The notes: generated from the letters alone by a model not told the origin. DNA of 64,000 bases from Gordionus sp. m RMFG-2023 (GCF_954871325.1 NC_088777.1:29365366-29429365), one strand, 5' to 3'; positions 33,390-45,009 are shown, counted from the first letter of the stretch. Program-made: numbers and translations.

Positions 33390-33850
33390 AGTGATATAAT
33401 TTCAACAGCTTCATCATGACATTCTTGTGGTAATCTCGAGAGACAATCAGGAACAACATTATATTTACCGGCTTTATACTTTATATTAAAATCATATCCT
33501 CCTAATGTAATATTCCACTTCTGGAGTCTTAAGGACATGGTGCTATTATCCTTAAGACCCTTGGTAAAGATGTGAACTAGAGGTTTATGGTCAGTAATAA
33601 TTGTAAATTTCGTGCCGATTAAGTATTCCTGGAACCTCCTTATAGCGAACATAATAGCGAGAGCCTCACGCTCAATATTGGTATAGTTCATTTCGGATTT
33701 TAATAAAGTTCTTGACGCGAAAGCTATAGGTTTTTCTTTACCATCTTTTTCAGTATGAAATAATACAGCTCCTAAACCACATTTCGATGCGTCAGTGGCT
33801 ATCCCTATAGGTAATTCAGGGTTAAAATATGTCAAAGCAGGTACAGACTA
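33390..33850 (-). pseudogene. Ty3/Gypsy RNase H region (fossil)
   Basis: Shows IATDASKCGLGAVLF, PIAFASRTL, NIEREALAI and ITDHKPLVHIF, the signature of Ty3/Gypsy RNase H, which removes RNA from the replication intermediate. It lies between the polymerase and integrase regions, as the family requires. Confidence 0.88.
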
Positions 33851-35240
33851 ATCAACTTCTTAAGATCATTAAAACTTTTAGAGTGTTCTAGGTTCCAAGC
33901 CCATTTTTCTTTGTTGACAATTTTATACAGAGGATCGGCTATTTCTGCAAAATTGTTCAAAAATTTTCTATAGTAGCCAGCCATTCCCAGAAATGTTGAT
34001 AATTCAGCAGCTGATTTTGGTTCTGGCATATTAATTATTGCTTCAATTTTGTCGTGATTAGTATGAATCCCCTTGGCGTCAATATCATGACCCAGGAACC
34101 TCACTTTGTTTTTAAAGAACACACTTTTATTGAAGTTAGGTATTAGCCCAAACGATGATATTCTATCAAACACTTTTTGTATGTTGTTAAGGTGGGCTTC
34201 ATCGTTTTTTCCAGTTATCAGTAAATCATCAATATAAAATATGACGTCATCCATGTCACCGAAGATTTGATCCATGATCTGTTGAAAAATTGCAGATGAG
34301 GTCTTAAGCCCAAAAGGAAGTCTAGTGAATTGGTAATATCCCTTGTGCGTAGATATGGTTAAAATATTTTTGCAACTTTGATCAATCGGGATCTGTAAGA
34401 AAGCATTTTTAAAGTCAATTTTCGTAAATTTCTTTCCTTCTGAAAAGTTTAGCTATTAGATCATTGATTCGTGGTAGAGGATATCTGAAATCTTCTAGAG
34501 CTGAATTTACAGTGTCCTTAAAATCAGCACAAAGCCTAATGCTCCCATAATCTTTGTAGACAGCGGTAACAGGACTTGCCCATCGGACATCATTCACCGG
34601 CTCAATAATTTTATCATATATCCATTTTTTAAGTTCATTGCTAACAATATCAATTTTTGAATAAGGAATACGTCTAGGCAGTATAATTTTAGGTTGGGCA
34701 TCTCTTCTTAAATGTAACTTGACACTTGCTTTGTTGATTGGCCCATTAGTCAATTTGGATTCACACTCTTTAATCAATTTTTTTATTTCATCTTCGTAAT
34801 TAGTGTCAACATTTGCTATAAATTTATTTAAAATATTTTTGAAAGCATTGATCCATGTACGTCCCAACAAGGAATTTTTACTTGATTCGACGACTACCAC
34901 TTGTAAATATTTTGAGATACCTTCATAAGTCACTTTAACTTGAGTGATGCCGATGATTTTGATTAAATTTCCGTCATAAGCGGTAAGTTGTAACTCGGAT
35001 TTTTTAACATCTCTAATACCAAGTTTTTTAGCCAGACCATGAGGTATAATAGTATGTTTTGAGCCTGAGTCGATTTGCATACATGTAACAATATCGTTCA
35101 CTTTTAAAGTAGTCATGAATGCATTATTTTTGTCATTGAGCATGTCCCCAGATAAGTTGTTAACATTGAAATCGTTATCATCTTTGTTCTTTGTAGAGTC
35201 AACTTTCTCTTCAAAAAATTTTTCAATATTCATATTATAA
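33850..35240 (-). pseudogene. Ty3/Gypsy protease and reverse transcriptase region (fossil)
   Basis: The aspartic protease motif is seen as MQIDSGSKHTIIPHGLA, with LLGRTWI further on. Polymerase parts include LRLCADFKD (written IRLCADFKDTVN), the catalytic FYIDDLL and the FLGHDIDAKGI segment. Protease and polymerase form one polyprotein in this family. Confidence 0.88.
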
Positions 35241-36210
35241 TCATTGTTGTTGTATTGTATTTGGTTTCTATTATTGTTATCACTACCTCTATAATTATTT
35301 GAGTTGTTGTTATATTGTATTTGCTTTCTCTGATTATTGTCGCTACCTCTATAATTATTTGAATTGTTGTTATAAGATTGGTAATTGTTACGATTGCCGT
35401 CATCGTATGGATCTGTTTTCTCAGATTATTATTAAGCCATATATTATTTCTACCATAATTAGATTGATTATTATTGTTGTAGCGATAGTTATTGTAGTTA
35501 TAGTTGTTGTAATTATCTTGGTATCTCGAATTATTATTACCGTGATTCCTATCATTGTATCAATTATTGTTGTAATTTTTATCTCTATTTCTATTATCAT
35601 AATTATTTCTAAAATTATTATCAGGTCTAAAATAATTATTATAGTCATTTCTATTTCTATTGTTAAAGTTTTTATCTTTATCAGACTTTTTATCGTTATT
35701 CATATAACTTATATTATCAACATCTGATTTATCATTGATACTATCTACTTTAATTCCTAGCTCAACCATTTCATTTAAGGTTAAATTAATATTTTTACAA
35801 AATTTATATTATTTTGTCATTTAAGGTAGATGTACGTAATTTTTCTTTTAATCGAGTGTCGTCCGAAAAATTACATTTTTTATGCAGTTTCGATACTCTT
35901 ATGTACCATTGCATGAAATTCTCACTCGAGTTCTGCTGTAATAAGTTAAATTTATTTATTAAAATGTTTTTATCTTGCACAGGTAAAAGGTAAGTTAACT
36001 TTTTAGTTACTATTTTAAGATCTAATATGTCGGTATCGGAACAAATTGATTTAATATTGTCAAAGACCTCGTCTGATAAATTATTAAGCAAAGTATTTAT
36101 TTTAATAGAGTCTGGTAATGTGCTGGTCGAAAAATAACTTAATATTCTGTCTAAAAGTGGTCCAACCAATTTTGGAATTTTATATATTAATTCTGGTTTT
36201 ATATCCATAT
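35230..36210 (-). pseudogene. Ty3/Gypsy gag region with Asn-rich tail (fossil)
   Basis: A capsid-like part (around 35.8-36.2 kb, with FMQWYIRVSKLHKKC typical of gag) is followed by a low-complexity Asn/Asp/Arg-rich stretch (35.25-35.77 kb). The hydrophobic frame on the opposite strand is only the shadow of this low-complexity DNA. Confidence 0.75.
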
Positions 36211-36599
36211 TTTATTAATAATTCGTATATATTAGAAATTATAACACTTATACGTAAAATTTCCCGTTAAGTAGTTCAAAACAATTGATCACTTCCTTAA
36301 GGTTCACGAATTCAAACAAGACGTCATCACTACCAGTATCCTTGAGTAGTGCACATCACAATTATAATTTAATTCAAATAGTATATCATAAACAGAGGTT
36401 TCCCAGGGAATGTTAACGAGTTTGAAAGAAAACATAATGGAAATAACTTTAAAATGATGTTTAGCTTTTTTTTTTCTTTATATAGAATATATTTGTTTCG
36501 TTTTATAATTTTTTATTATTCATATTTACATTGTGAAGAGAAAAAAAAATTTTTTTTTTTTAAAAAAAGAAAAATTTATAAAAAAAAATATACGTGGTG

Positions 36600-36627
36600 G
36601 CGATTTTTTTTTGCCAACGGAGCACCA
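36600..36627 (-). other. Primer-binding site of the Ty3/Gypsy element
   Basis: Directly inside the 5' LTR the minus strand reads TGGTGCTCCGTTGGC. A TGG start next to the LTR is expected for a site complementary to a tRNA 3' end (CCA). The tRNA was not identified. Confidence 0.7.
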
Positions 36628-36823
36628 TGAAGAGAATAACGATTATGGTGAGAGTAAATAAAAAAATATTTTATTATTATTTTATCTCTTTTCAATCTAC
36701 TATTTATATATTTTTTACAAACTAAAATTAGTATAATATTAAAAAGGTTAACATATAAAATAAAATTGTAACTAAAATAAAAATATATTTGAATAAATAT
36801 AAGTTGAATTTGAATACATAACA
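36628..36823 (-). repeat. 5' LTR of the Ty3/Gypsy element
   Basis: Starts TGTTATG and ends TCTTCA on the minus strand. Nearly identical to 30,997-31,195. It should contain the element's promoter, but no confident TATA box stands out in such AT-rich sequence. Confidence 0.92.
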
Positions 36824-36828
36824 CCATT

Positions 36829-36926
36829 GAATTTATTGAGATCCCCCTCCAGTCTTCAAGATACTTGGTCAGGATGTAATTAGTAAAAACATAATATATA
36901 TATAAATGTTTAAACATATATGTCAT
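36829..36926 (-). mobile_element. Minus-strand LINE, reverse transcriptase domain (part 1)
   Basis: The minus strand reads LTKYLEDWRGISINSM directly up to the Ty3/Gypsy target site. The D/N-WRGIS motif is the block before the YKI-F-ILNRL block of LINE polymerases, found at 30,996 on the other side of the insertion. Confidence 0.8.
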
Positions 36927-37014
36927 TAACTATTAATTACTTGTGAAAAGATATATCCTTATCTGAAAAAAAACTTTTACATGAATTCATGAATTTAATT
37001 TACAGGGTTTTCCA

Positions 37015-37365
37015 TTCAAAAAAGGTAAAGTCCCAAAAAAGCATAAGCTTCAAATATAAAAGGAAAAGGTCCTATCAAAAGAGGAAAAGGGTCAATCATA
37101 AAAGGAAAAAGTTGAATCAAAAAAAGGAAAAGGCCAGAACAAAAAAGGAAAAGGCCAGAACAAAAAAGGAAAAGTGTCAATCAAAAAAGGAAAAGTCCCA
37201 AAGGTTTAGGAAAAAGTTTATAAAAAGGAAAAGACTCAAACAGAAAAAGAAAAGGTTCAATCAAAAAAGGAAAAGTTTCTAACAAAAAAGGAAAATGTCC
37301 AATCAAAAAAGAAAAAGTGTCAATCAAAAAAGGAAAATGTCCAATCAAAAAAGATGTCAATAGAC
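37015..37365. repeat. About 20-bp purine-rich minisatellite
   Basis: Around 15-17 units based on aaaaaaggaaaagtgtcaatc, with variants (ggccagaac, tcccaaa). It generates a Lys-rich open frame with no protein signature. Confidence 0.85.
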
Positions 37366-37374
37366 TTTTTTATT

Positions 37375-37580
37375 AAATGAGTACTATTTTAATTATTAGA
37401 TTAGATTAATACATATAAATTATATTTTATTATTTAAAAATTAATAAGACTATCTGAATTTTTATTAAATGAGTGCAATTTTATTTATTAGATTAGATTG
37501 ATACATATAAATTAAATTTTCACTGTGTCAGCTTGCATTCAAATTCTGTGTTAAAAATGGAATATCAATAACAATTGTAA
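37375..37580. repeat. Two tandem copies of the dispersed repeat also at 30.1 kb
   Basis: Units at about 37,375-37,460 and 37,470-37,580 share tattagattagattaataca and tacatataaatta with 30,150-30,200. The second also shares tgtgttaaaaatggaat with 30,222-30,238. Confidence 0.7.
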
Positions 37581-38610
37581 TTTATTTTATATTATTTAAA
37601 TTATTATATAACTCTAATTAAATAAATATAATTATTTATTAACTTAAAATTTTAATATTGTAATTAGCCGAGTTCAAAAAACTATATTATTCATTTTAAA
37701 ATTTATTCTAAAAATAACTTCAAGGTCCAAATAAGTATAAGATATTTCTTTATAAAAAGTAGGTAGAAATATAGTTGATAATCCTCTACTATATAAAATA
37801 GGTTTTAAAATATTAGGTAAAATGCCACTTTTACAGACACAGTTAATAATTATATAAATTTTACTTAAAAATGATTTTGATAATAAATATAAGTAACAAT
37901 ATGCATTCAATTCTTTAACGCCATCTATTTATTTAAATATGTTATGTAAATTAAACATCTTATTATTCATTCCACATTAGATGTAATCTTATTAGATATC
38001 TTTTTTTCCTTCTCGTTTTTGCGTGTTTTATGTAAAGCTATTTTTTATCTTTTTTGAAAAACAGTTTTGAGTTAAATTTTTAATTCGAGTATAATTTTTT
38101 AATATTATTAAAAACTACTATTATTTAAAGATTAAGTTATAATATACCAACTAGAGGTGGTGCGACAATAATATATAAAATTTTAATTGCTTTCATCATA
38201 TCACTCTGGTCCTTACTACATAGTTACAAAATGTTTCTTTTCTAATATGGCATCTTTGCCGTGTAAATAACTCAAGGCTTCAATATATTAGCATATTTAT
38301 TTCTTCCAAAGATTTTTGGTGTTTGTATTTTATCAATTTATACATGTGGCTATATAATTTAAGATTATTACCCCTTTTGATTGTATAATTTAGATGAGAA
38401 ATAATGATCAACGGTCTAGTCGTTTATATATCATTAAAAATGGAAGATAATCTTTTAGAAAAATAATTTTCTCGATTAAGTCTAACCACCATATAGTCGA
38501 TTAATGATAGATACTGCCTCAAAGTAGTACCTATCAAATTTGTATTTTGTTTATTTTTCCTTTGTATAGGTACTGCCAAATTTATGTATAATAAGTATTT
38601 GAAAAATCGT
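37581..38610. other. AT-rich sequence without recognisable gene
   Basis: Only short frames occur (for example 78 residues on the minus strand at 37,674-37,910, without known motifs). Nothing else could be supported. Confidence 0.5.
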
Positions 38611-38619
38611 GATTATTAT

Positions 38620-38700
38620 AAAGCGTCTTTGGCCTAGTCGGCAAGAGCGTCACTTACCAATCCGATAGTTTTGGGTCCGAATCTTAACAAAGATCATGTT
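38620..38700 (+). repeat. tRNA-like sequence, probably a SINE head
   Basis: An A-box-like TGGCCTAGTCGGCAAGAGC and, 33 bases on, a B-box-like GGGTCCGAATCTT have tRNA spacing, with ACTTACCAATCCGATAG between them. The T arm can pair (TTGGG/CTTAA). The presumed acceptor halves pair poorly, so a functional tRNA is unlikely. A tRNA-derived SINE head, or a degenerate tRNA copy, fits better. A T-run follows. Confidence 0.55.
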
Positions 38701-39163
38701 TTTTTCTTATTCCAACTTGTTTCCATCCTTGAGGGGGGGGGGGGGGAATAATATATAGGAGGCCGGATTCCACGACGTGATTCCGTTATAATATATGTTA
38801 AATAATAATGGACTTATTTTTATAAAACATTGTCTAAAATGGTAACACACACCTTTTTTATCACTTGTAATTCTTTAAATAAAAATTTTTTCATATTCGC
38901 AATCAAAAATATTTGATATTGTAATGGATTAATATTTTGTATTAAAAAATATTATATACAGAAATGTCTTGTATTTTTAATTTTATTTGCATAATAAACG
39001 ACAAAGGATGAAATTCAGAATAATTGTTCAGAGTTTGCAAATTTCAATTTAAAAAGTCCGGCTGAAGGCCGGGCAAAAGAGCAAAAATAGGAGGTATGGG
39101 GAACTTCGCCCCTCATAAAATTTTTTAAGCCCCCTGAGATTGTAAAGACTAGTGACGCCCCTG
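38701..39163. repeat. G-run, AT-rich DNA and a hAT-like right end
   Basis: A run of 13 G at about 38,733 is followed by AT-rich sequence. From 39,055 a GC-rich block (gctgaaggccgggcaaaaga; atggggaacttcgcccctca) ends at 39,163 as, in reverse complement, CAGGGGCGTCACTAG, a typical hAT end. It resembles the GC-rich right part of the 18.4-24.2 kb element. The left end was not found. Confidence 0.55.
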
Positions 39164-39254
39164 CCTAACGTCATTCTCATCTTAAAAGACCACTCTTCCA
39201 AATTGGTTGTATGCTTCAAAATCAACGATAAAATATCTACTTCCTTCAGGATAA

Positions 39255-39960
39255 AAAAATGTGTAACAAAGCTGTACTCTATCGCCACTCATGTTTAATA
39301 TCATTATAAATAAAGCCATAAAAGAAGCAATGGGTGGGGCCGATCTAGTAGATATAGGGCCAAATAAAACGCAGATGATAAATGTCCAAAAATATAGAAT
39401 TAACCAAAAATTTACTATACCTATTAGAGACCTTGAGTCATAGAGTTTAACTAGCAATAAACTTCAACAAAACCGTTATTCTCCCTTCCACAAAAGCGTC
39501 ACAGCTCCAAAATCATACGGTTGGATATAATGCAGTTAAAATAGTAGACAAAATAAAGTATTTTGGGTCACACTAGATAATAAAGGTAATTGCAAAGAAG
39601 AAATGAAGATTAAAATACAAAAAGCGAGAGGTGCTTTTTATACGTATATGAAAATATGGGAAAACAAAAAAGATTTCGGTATTTACCAGACTGTTCAACT
39701 CGACAATAATTTCTATATTACTCTATGGCGGGGACATATGGGATATAAACAAACAGAAAATAGACTTCAACCCTTTATCAATATTTGCCTCCGAACAAAA
39801 AATGATATCTTCTACCCAAGAATCACCTCAAACTCAAAACTTTGGAAAAAGTCAATTCATACCCCAATAATAAAACGCCGATTTTAGTTCCTAGCCCGCA
39901 TAAGAAACTCTTGCACATACAAAAGGAAACAGTACAAGAAATACAAATCACTATGGTACT
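39255..39960 (+). mobile_element. LINE fragment, reverse transcriptase thumb and tail
   Basis: The plus strand carries VTKLYSIATHV, VDIGPNKTQMINVQKY, VTLDNKGNCKEEMKIKIQKA and the frame 39,603-39,887 with ARGAFYTYMKIWENKKDFGI. This is the YLGxxLDxxGxxxEEIxxRI-A block and downstream region of RTE-like polymerases. The frame is broken in several places. It may belong to one of the LINEs at 18-30 kb or 30-37 kb, but does not overlap their preserved parts. Confidence 0.75.
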
Positions 39961-40790
39961 ACAAAACTAAGGATGTGATGAAATTAAATATCAATATGAA
40001 ACAACTGTAAGAAATCTATCAAAGAACTATTTCGCATCAAAGAGATATTACAAATGAAAGCTCACAATCCAAAATTTAATCTTATTATCAAATACATCTC
40101 CAGTAGAATTTACTTACTAATACAAATTACTATAAAGATTTAGAATTTCAAAAATCCGATATAATTAAATTCTTGATTTTCATGGTATTACTTTTTTTTA
40201 AAAGTAATAAAAATCAATTAATTCTTCATTATATAAAGTAATTAAGAAGCTACTCAAAATCTATTTGTAATCAACTAGCACTTACACAGAGATATCTTAA
40301 ACTTAAAATTTATCCACCCTTAACCTTAAACTAATTATAATATACTGTAGTTCTGTGTATAGGCTTTCTTTTTGCCTCCCTCTTTTTTTTATTAAGCCTA
40401 TAGACGTTTATAACATTTTTTGAAATGTCGCGTGTACAAATACGTGCGGCTAGCCCACAAACATGTAATGGGCTCCTCATATTTTTACTTATATACCCAA
40501 ATTAAATTAGTTCCAATTAAATGGAAATGAGGAAAACCTAGCGAAGCTGTTAAACTTTCAACACTAGAGGGCAAAAGCGCTATATTTCATGTATTTCTAA
40601 AGAGATTTTGATCCACCGATTTGTTAAAACTGTTTTAGTAACATCTATAATAAATAATTTTCTATTTACAGCGATATTTTATTATAAAATCTTATAATAA
40701 TTTATTTTTGAGGAAATAAATAGATATGGGGTTTTCACATTTCATATAATTGAATTCACCATAAATAAGAACCGACTTTAGGATTATATC
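39961..40790. other. AT-rich sequence, no gene recognised
   Basis: Probably decayed LINE tail at its start. The words gagggcaaaagcgctatatt (about 40,567) partly recur near 51,818 as aaagtgctatatttcattt, which hints at an old dispersed repeat. Confidence 0.45.
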
Positions 40791-40797
40791 AATTCGT

Positions 40798-40960
40798 TAA
40801 TTGTCCACATTGGATGAACCACAGATTATACCATCATCCATGCACCAGATATGGAGAGGAGCAGGATATTTATATTTATTAAAACCACGGTAGGTGGGAA
40901 GTTTAAGATGTAGACACTTTTTTGAAGGTTTAAAATTATAATTAATAGTTTCTGAATATT
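40798..40960 (-). pseudogene. Possible reverse transcriptase scrap
   Basis: One minus-strand frame reads KLPTYRGFNKYKYPAPLHIW, then CMDDGIICGSSNVDN. The xMDDGxxxG stretch could be the catalytic DD box of a polymerase like the one whose tail lies at 52.1-52.9 kb. Too short to be sure. The longer alternative frame (40,826-41,041) has no known motif. Confidence 0.35.
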
Positions 40961-41289
40961 GTATATCACTGGTTGGGAATTATTATAATTCAAAATTTGT
41001 TTGACCATTACAGGGAACAAATCATTGAATGAAACAATCACAACAAATAATTTGTTTGTAATAGTGGCATTATAAGTAAAGATAAATTCAAAAATTTAAT
41101 AATTAGGTTGAGAAATTAAACTAAAAATGTTTAATATCATTAAAAATTTTAAACTTAAATTTATGCATGGATCATAATATTAGAAGAATTAGTTAAATAT
41201 ATTACCAGAACTTTTTACCCACTAAAAACAACTAATTATATGTTATGGGCTAGATGTGATATTCTTCCTCTTCATAAAATGATCGAATA

Positions 41290-41490
41290 TAGGAAAATGA
41301 AGTGGTTGGTCATATATTAAGACATCCTTCTAACAACCTAATCCATCAGGCACTTGTAAATATATCCCTGGAAGAGACTGCTCTTAAGCCTTTCTTATCA
41401 TAAAAGTAGTTGGTTCGGCAGAATTATAAGGTCCTTGGGGGAGTTAGATCTATTTTGGGAAAAGAGAATTTCGGTGGATAGGAAAATTTT
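41290..41490 (+). mobile_element. LINE tail fragment
   Basis: The plus strand reads MIEYRKMK, then GHILRHPSNNLIHQALVNIS and LEETALKPFLS, resembling the R-LRWLGHxLRxP block near the end of LINE polymerases. No other motif is left. Confidence 0.55.
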
Positions 41491-43195
41491 CAAGTACATC
41501 CTGAGGCTTATTTATGAGCACATAACAAATAACTGCTAAGTGTGGTAAATTCAATAAATAATATTCATTATCAAGTTATTTTTAAATTATTAAGACAGTG
41601 AGTAATAATACTGGAAAAGGATGTCCTTTAATGAAAACCCCATAATGTTTTATATAAAATTTTATTATTCCTAACTATTCATTAGGTTATTTTTATTTGA
41701 TACATATAAGATATATTTTATTATTCTTAACTATTCATAAAGTTTCTCACATTACTAGGTTATATTTATATATATGATACCTATCAAAAGACGTTTTATA
41801 TGTAAATATAAGATATTATTTTATTGTAGTTTATAACTTAATTATAATAAGTGAATGAATTTTCATATTTTCAGTAATAAATACTTACTGATTAACTTTC
41901 TATATTTTATAGTAATAATAAATTTAAACAATCATGATATTCAATTGGATATCTGTAAATATTTAAACATCATGATATTCAATTGGTTATCTGTAAAATG
42001 ATAAAGTTTCCCTTAAAGTTTTAATTTAATTAAATTTAACAGTTGTATTTGGAATACTTTAAACAGTATTTCTATATCTATTCTATTTCTTCTTATTCTA
42101 TATTTTCTCTCTTCCTTTCTACTAAACCAAATTATGTACTATAACGGTATTGGGTTAGTGTTAGTTCCACTCATTAATTTAGTTTCATCTGGGTACAAGG
42201 TTTGTCGGTATCTTTGAAAAAAATCGGCATAATTATATAAAGGGGAGGGGGAAAAAAGAAAAAAAGGGGATTATGAAATTTTTATTATTTAAAATTAGTT
42301 TAAATGACCAATTCTATGTTTTTTTGAATTATTAAATTATTGTTCCTTCAATTCATTTTTCATCTTTATGGTAATTAATAAAAGTTTAATATAGAGCGTT
42401 CAATAATTGAAAAAGGGAAATTTAAAGAAAAACTAAGAGTACAAATCTTAAGTTTTAAAAATTAAAGAGTACGAGTATAAATTATATCTTAACTTTTAAA
42501 AATTAAAGAGTACGAGTATAAATTATAAAAAAAGTTTTAGGGTATTTATATTTCTATAAAAATATCATTATTTTAAATAAATTATTTAGTATAAATGTAC
42601 TACCAAAAAATGCTCGTCAAGGATAGTTTACTGGCTTTCTTGAAGCGTTTGATCTGATGGATAATTGAAAATTATTATTAGTAGGATTGATACAAAAGCT
42701 TCTAATACTACTAAATATTTGGAATATTAATTTCCTAATTATTTTAGTCGTTTGAATGAGTTATACATTTTTTAAAATATTTATTAATCTTAAATGAAAT
42801 CTAAATTTTTGAAGTAATGAATGACGCCAAAAGTCTTATTGGATTATTTTATTAAGATGAGGCAAATGTTAACACTTTCCAGGCCTTTAATAAATTTTTA
42901 AATTTGAATCATAAACAAAATAAGAAAAAAATAAGAGGAATGTATAAAAGCACCTATATATTTGCTTTAGTAAGATAATTCAATTATCTTAAAACTAAAG
43001 TAAAACATCTTTTACCTCTTTTTTTATAATTAGAAATCATTATATTTTTCTTATAAAATGATTAAATTGTATAATAATTTTATAAAAATGATCAAATGTT
43101 ATTTTAATTAGAATTATCGCATATTATTAGAATTTAATATATATATAGAAGAAAAAAGAAAGAAATATGATTTTCAAGAAAAACGTGAGCAAAGG
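41491..43195. other. AT-rich sequence with small tandem duplications
   Basis: Duplications include a 34-bp pair at about 41,935-42,000 (catgatattcaattgg; atctgtaaa), a 37-bp pair at 42,453-42,530 (aattaaagagtacgagtata) and a diverged pair at 41,640-41,760. No gene is supported. Confidence 0.55.
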
Positions 43196-43920
43196 GTTTC
43201 ACTCCCCCCCCCCCCAAGGCTCTTATAGGTGTGTACTCTCTCTAAGGAAAATTGGAGAGAAAGCCGAAATATGAGTATTAGGATACGGGGCATACGTTGC
43301 TGATTGAAGAACACAACGGTGAGGATAGATATGAAAGGGTAACGTGGTTTCAGGGGTGAGCAAGTAATGTAGACTTGCGAAGGAAAGTGAGGAGGGATGG
43401 CGATATATCGGGGGCATAGGGAATCGACACGGTGGTTTGATGCGAAAGGGTCGAGGAATAGAACAATGTTCCTGGTAAGCATAAAGGGTGGCGGGGAGAA
43501 TGACCCATGGTGTTTGAGGGGCCGCATGTGATATGGGAGTTTCTTTGTTAAGAAAAATTGCCGAATGTCGTTTGGGTTGGCCGATGTGGTTTTGGAGGCC
43601 AGTTAAAAAAAATGGCCAATGGGTTTTAGAGGCCGGTTGAGAAAAATGGCCAAAGTGATTTTGGGGGCCAGTTGAGAAAAATGGCTCAATGTGTTGTGGA
43701 GGTCGGTTGAGTATCCCAGTATGTACCAGCGTGTGACATGGGAGGTTTAGACTGGGGAAAAATAGAGTAGAATGTTATGCCTTATCAGATTTTCGGTGGG
43801 AGAATTGGGGTCCGTCATGCTGACCAGCTGAGATGGGGAATAGAATCAGGTCGGTTGTGGTCCGAAAGTGGGGAATAGTGGTGAAAGGGCAGTGAATGAC
43901 CTAGAGATTTTTTTATTCAT
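43196..43920. other. GC-rich, G-skewed island with 36-bp repeats
   Basis: About 700 bp of much higher GC content than the surroundings, with a strong G bias on the plus strand, starting at a run of 13 C. It includes four diverged units of about 36 bp at 43,578-43,720 (ggccagttgagaaaaatggc; ggaggccagt). No frame on either strand has a known protein signature. The 117-residue minus-strand frame looks like a shadow. It may be the untranslated or terminal part of an unrelated mobile element. Confidence 0.5.
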
Positions 43921-44798
43921 TCGAAAATCAACGATTTCCTCTCCTCAAGATGGAATGAACAGAAAAGAAAAAATTATGGTAAAAAATTGTTTTCTCTTTT
44001 CATGATCATTGAAGTTAATCTTTATATATATATATATACTTTAGTAAATTAATTAATCTTATCTTATTAGCAAATATGTATCTTATTTTAAGTAATGCTA
44101 TATGGCTTATATTTATTTGAAGAATACTTTTTTTAGAAACTTAACGAAATTGCGACTCGGGTAATGGAAGAAAATAAATTTATATATTCAAAAGCCTGTA
44201 TCGAAATATTTTTTTTGTAAGTTTAGTGGGGGGGGGGGGGGGGGAAGGAGAGTATAATTTTGGTTTATAATTCATCTAAACTGGAGGAAGTCAGAGTTTT
44301 TTTTAAAATAAATAAATATACAAAATGATTTAAGGTAAGTTTAATTTATATATATATATAGAAAGTATTAAAGAATTGTGTAAGAGCACATATTTTTTTT
44401 AGCTGATATTAATAATCAATATTTGTGATATACCGGTAAAAAGTGAATAAATACACTGTGTGACAAATTTCGACTTGATCATTTGGGAGAAAATAAAATA
44501 AACATGTTTTAAGACAGTTTTTTATGCATATTCTAAATCCGCTGTCAGTTTTTTTCTAGCACGTCAGGCTTTTTATTTATTTTAGGTTAAAGTGGCCAAA
44601 AAGGTCATTTTTAGCACTTTTTGAAGGTTTATAACTTCGGTTCTAATTAATTTTTGTAGCAAACCTTCCTTATTATTATTATACAATTATTTTTATAAAA
44701 TCCTTACTCAATTGTTAAACAACCTATATTTTTTAAATTTACCTTTATTTATAAAATCTTTTTTTAATATAGCTTACATTTTATTTATTTATTGTGGC
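43921..44798. other. AT-rich sequence with a 16-G run
   Basis: Holds a poly-G run at about 44,227-44,244 and TA microsatellites (for example 44,346-44,361). No gene or element end recognised. Confidence 0.5.
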
Positions 44799-45009
44799 TA
44801 GTGTTGTTAAACGGCTCGGTTTGAGCCTATTTTTAAAAACGGCTAACTCAATATTTTAGCCAAAAAAATATTTGCCTAAACCTCGAGATTTCGCTAATAG
44901 ATGTCCAAATCTTTGTTCCTTCTACAGACAAAATCTTCAGGCTTGCGTAATATTATTTTAGATGAAATATTGAGTTAGCCGTTTTTAAAAATCGACTCAA
45001 ACAACACTA
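44799..45009. mobile_element. TAGTGTTGTTAAACGG MITE, copy 2
   Basis: The left end TAGTGTTGTTAAACGGCTCG and right end CAAACAACACTA enclose 211 bp. A perfect 8-bp target duplication, attgtggc, flanks it (44,791-44,798 and 45,010-45,017). The family is therefore of the hAT type. The right end has lost a few bases compared with copy 4 (62.0 kb). Confidence 0.92.

Larger units (their letters stand above)
30997..36823 (-). mobile_element. Ty3/Gypsy LTR retrotransposon, nearly complete, broken
   Basis: Both LTRs are present (196-199 bp, TG...CA), and a perfect 5-bp target duplication, ccatt, flanks the element. The order on the minus strand is: LTR, primer-binding site, gag region, Asn-rich low-complexity region, protease and reverse transcriptase, RNase H, integrase, polypurine tract, LTR. 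This order is that of Ty3/Gypsy elements. No envelope gene is seen. The LTRs differ at only about half a dozen positions, so the insertion is fairly recent. The coding part carries several breaks, and an AT-rich non-coding stretch of about 0.5 kb, perhaps another insertion, sits within the integrase region near 32.2-32.7 kb. It is inserted in a LINE polymerase gene. Confidence 0.92.

Noticed and set aside
35299-35727. 142-codon hydrophobic frame on the plus strand
   Set aside because: It is the reverse of the Asn/Asp-rich low-complexity part of the Ty3/Gypsy gag region. The Ile/Val richness is a by-product of base composition.
36989-37282. 97-codon Lys-rich frame
   Set aside because: It is created by the purine-rich 20-bp minisatellite. 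No start context or protein similarity.
38620-38700. Functional tRNA gene
   Set aside because: The acceptor halves do not pair and the T arm needs several G-T pairs, so only a tRNA-derived repeat is claimed.
43174-43527. 117-codon minus-strand frame in the GC-rich island
   Set aside because: No known motif and no neighbouring exon. GC-rich, skewed DNA easily yields stop-free frames.
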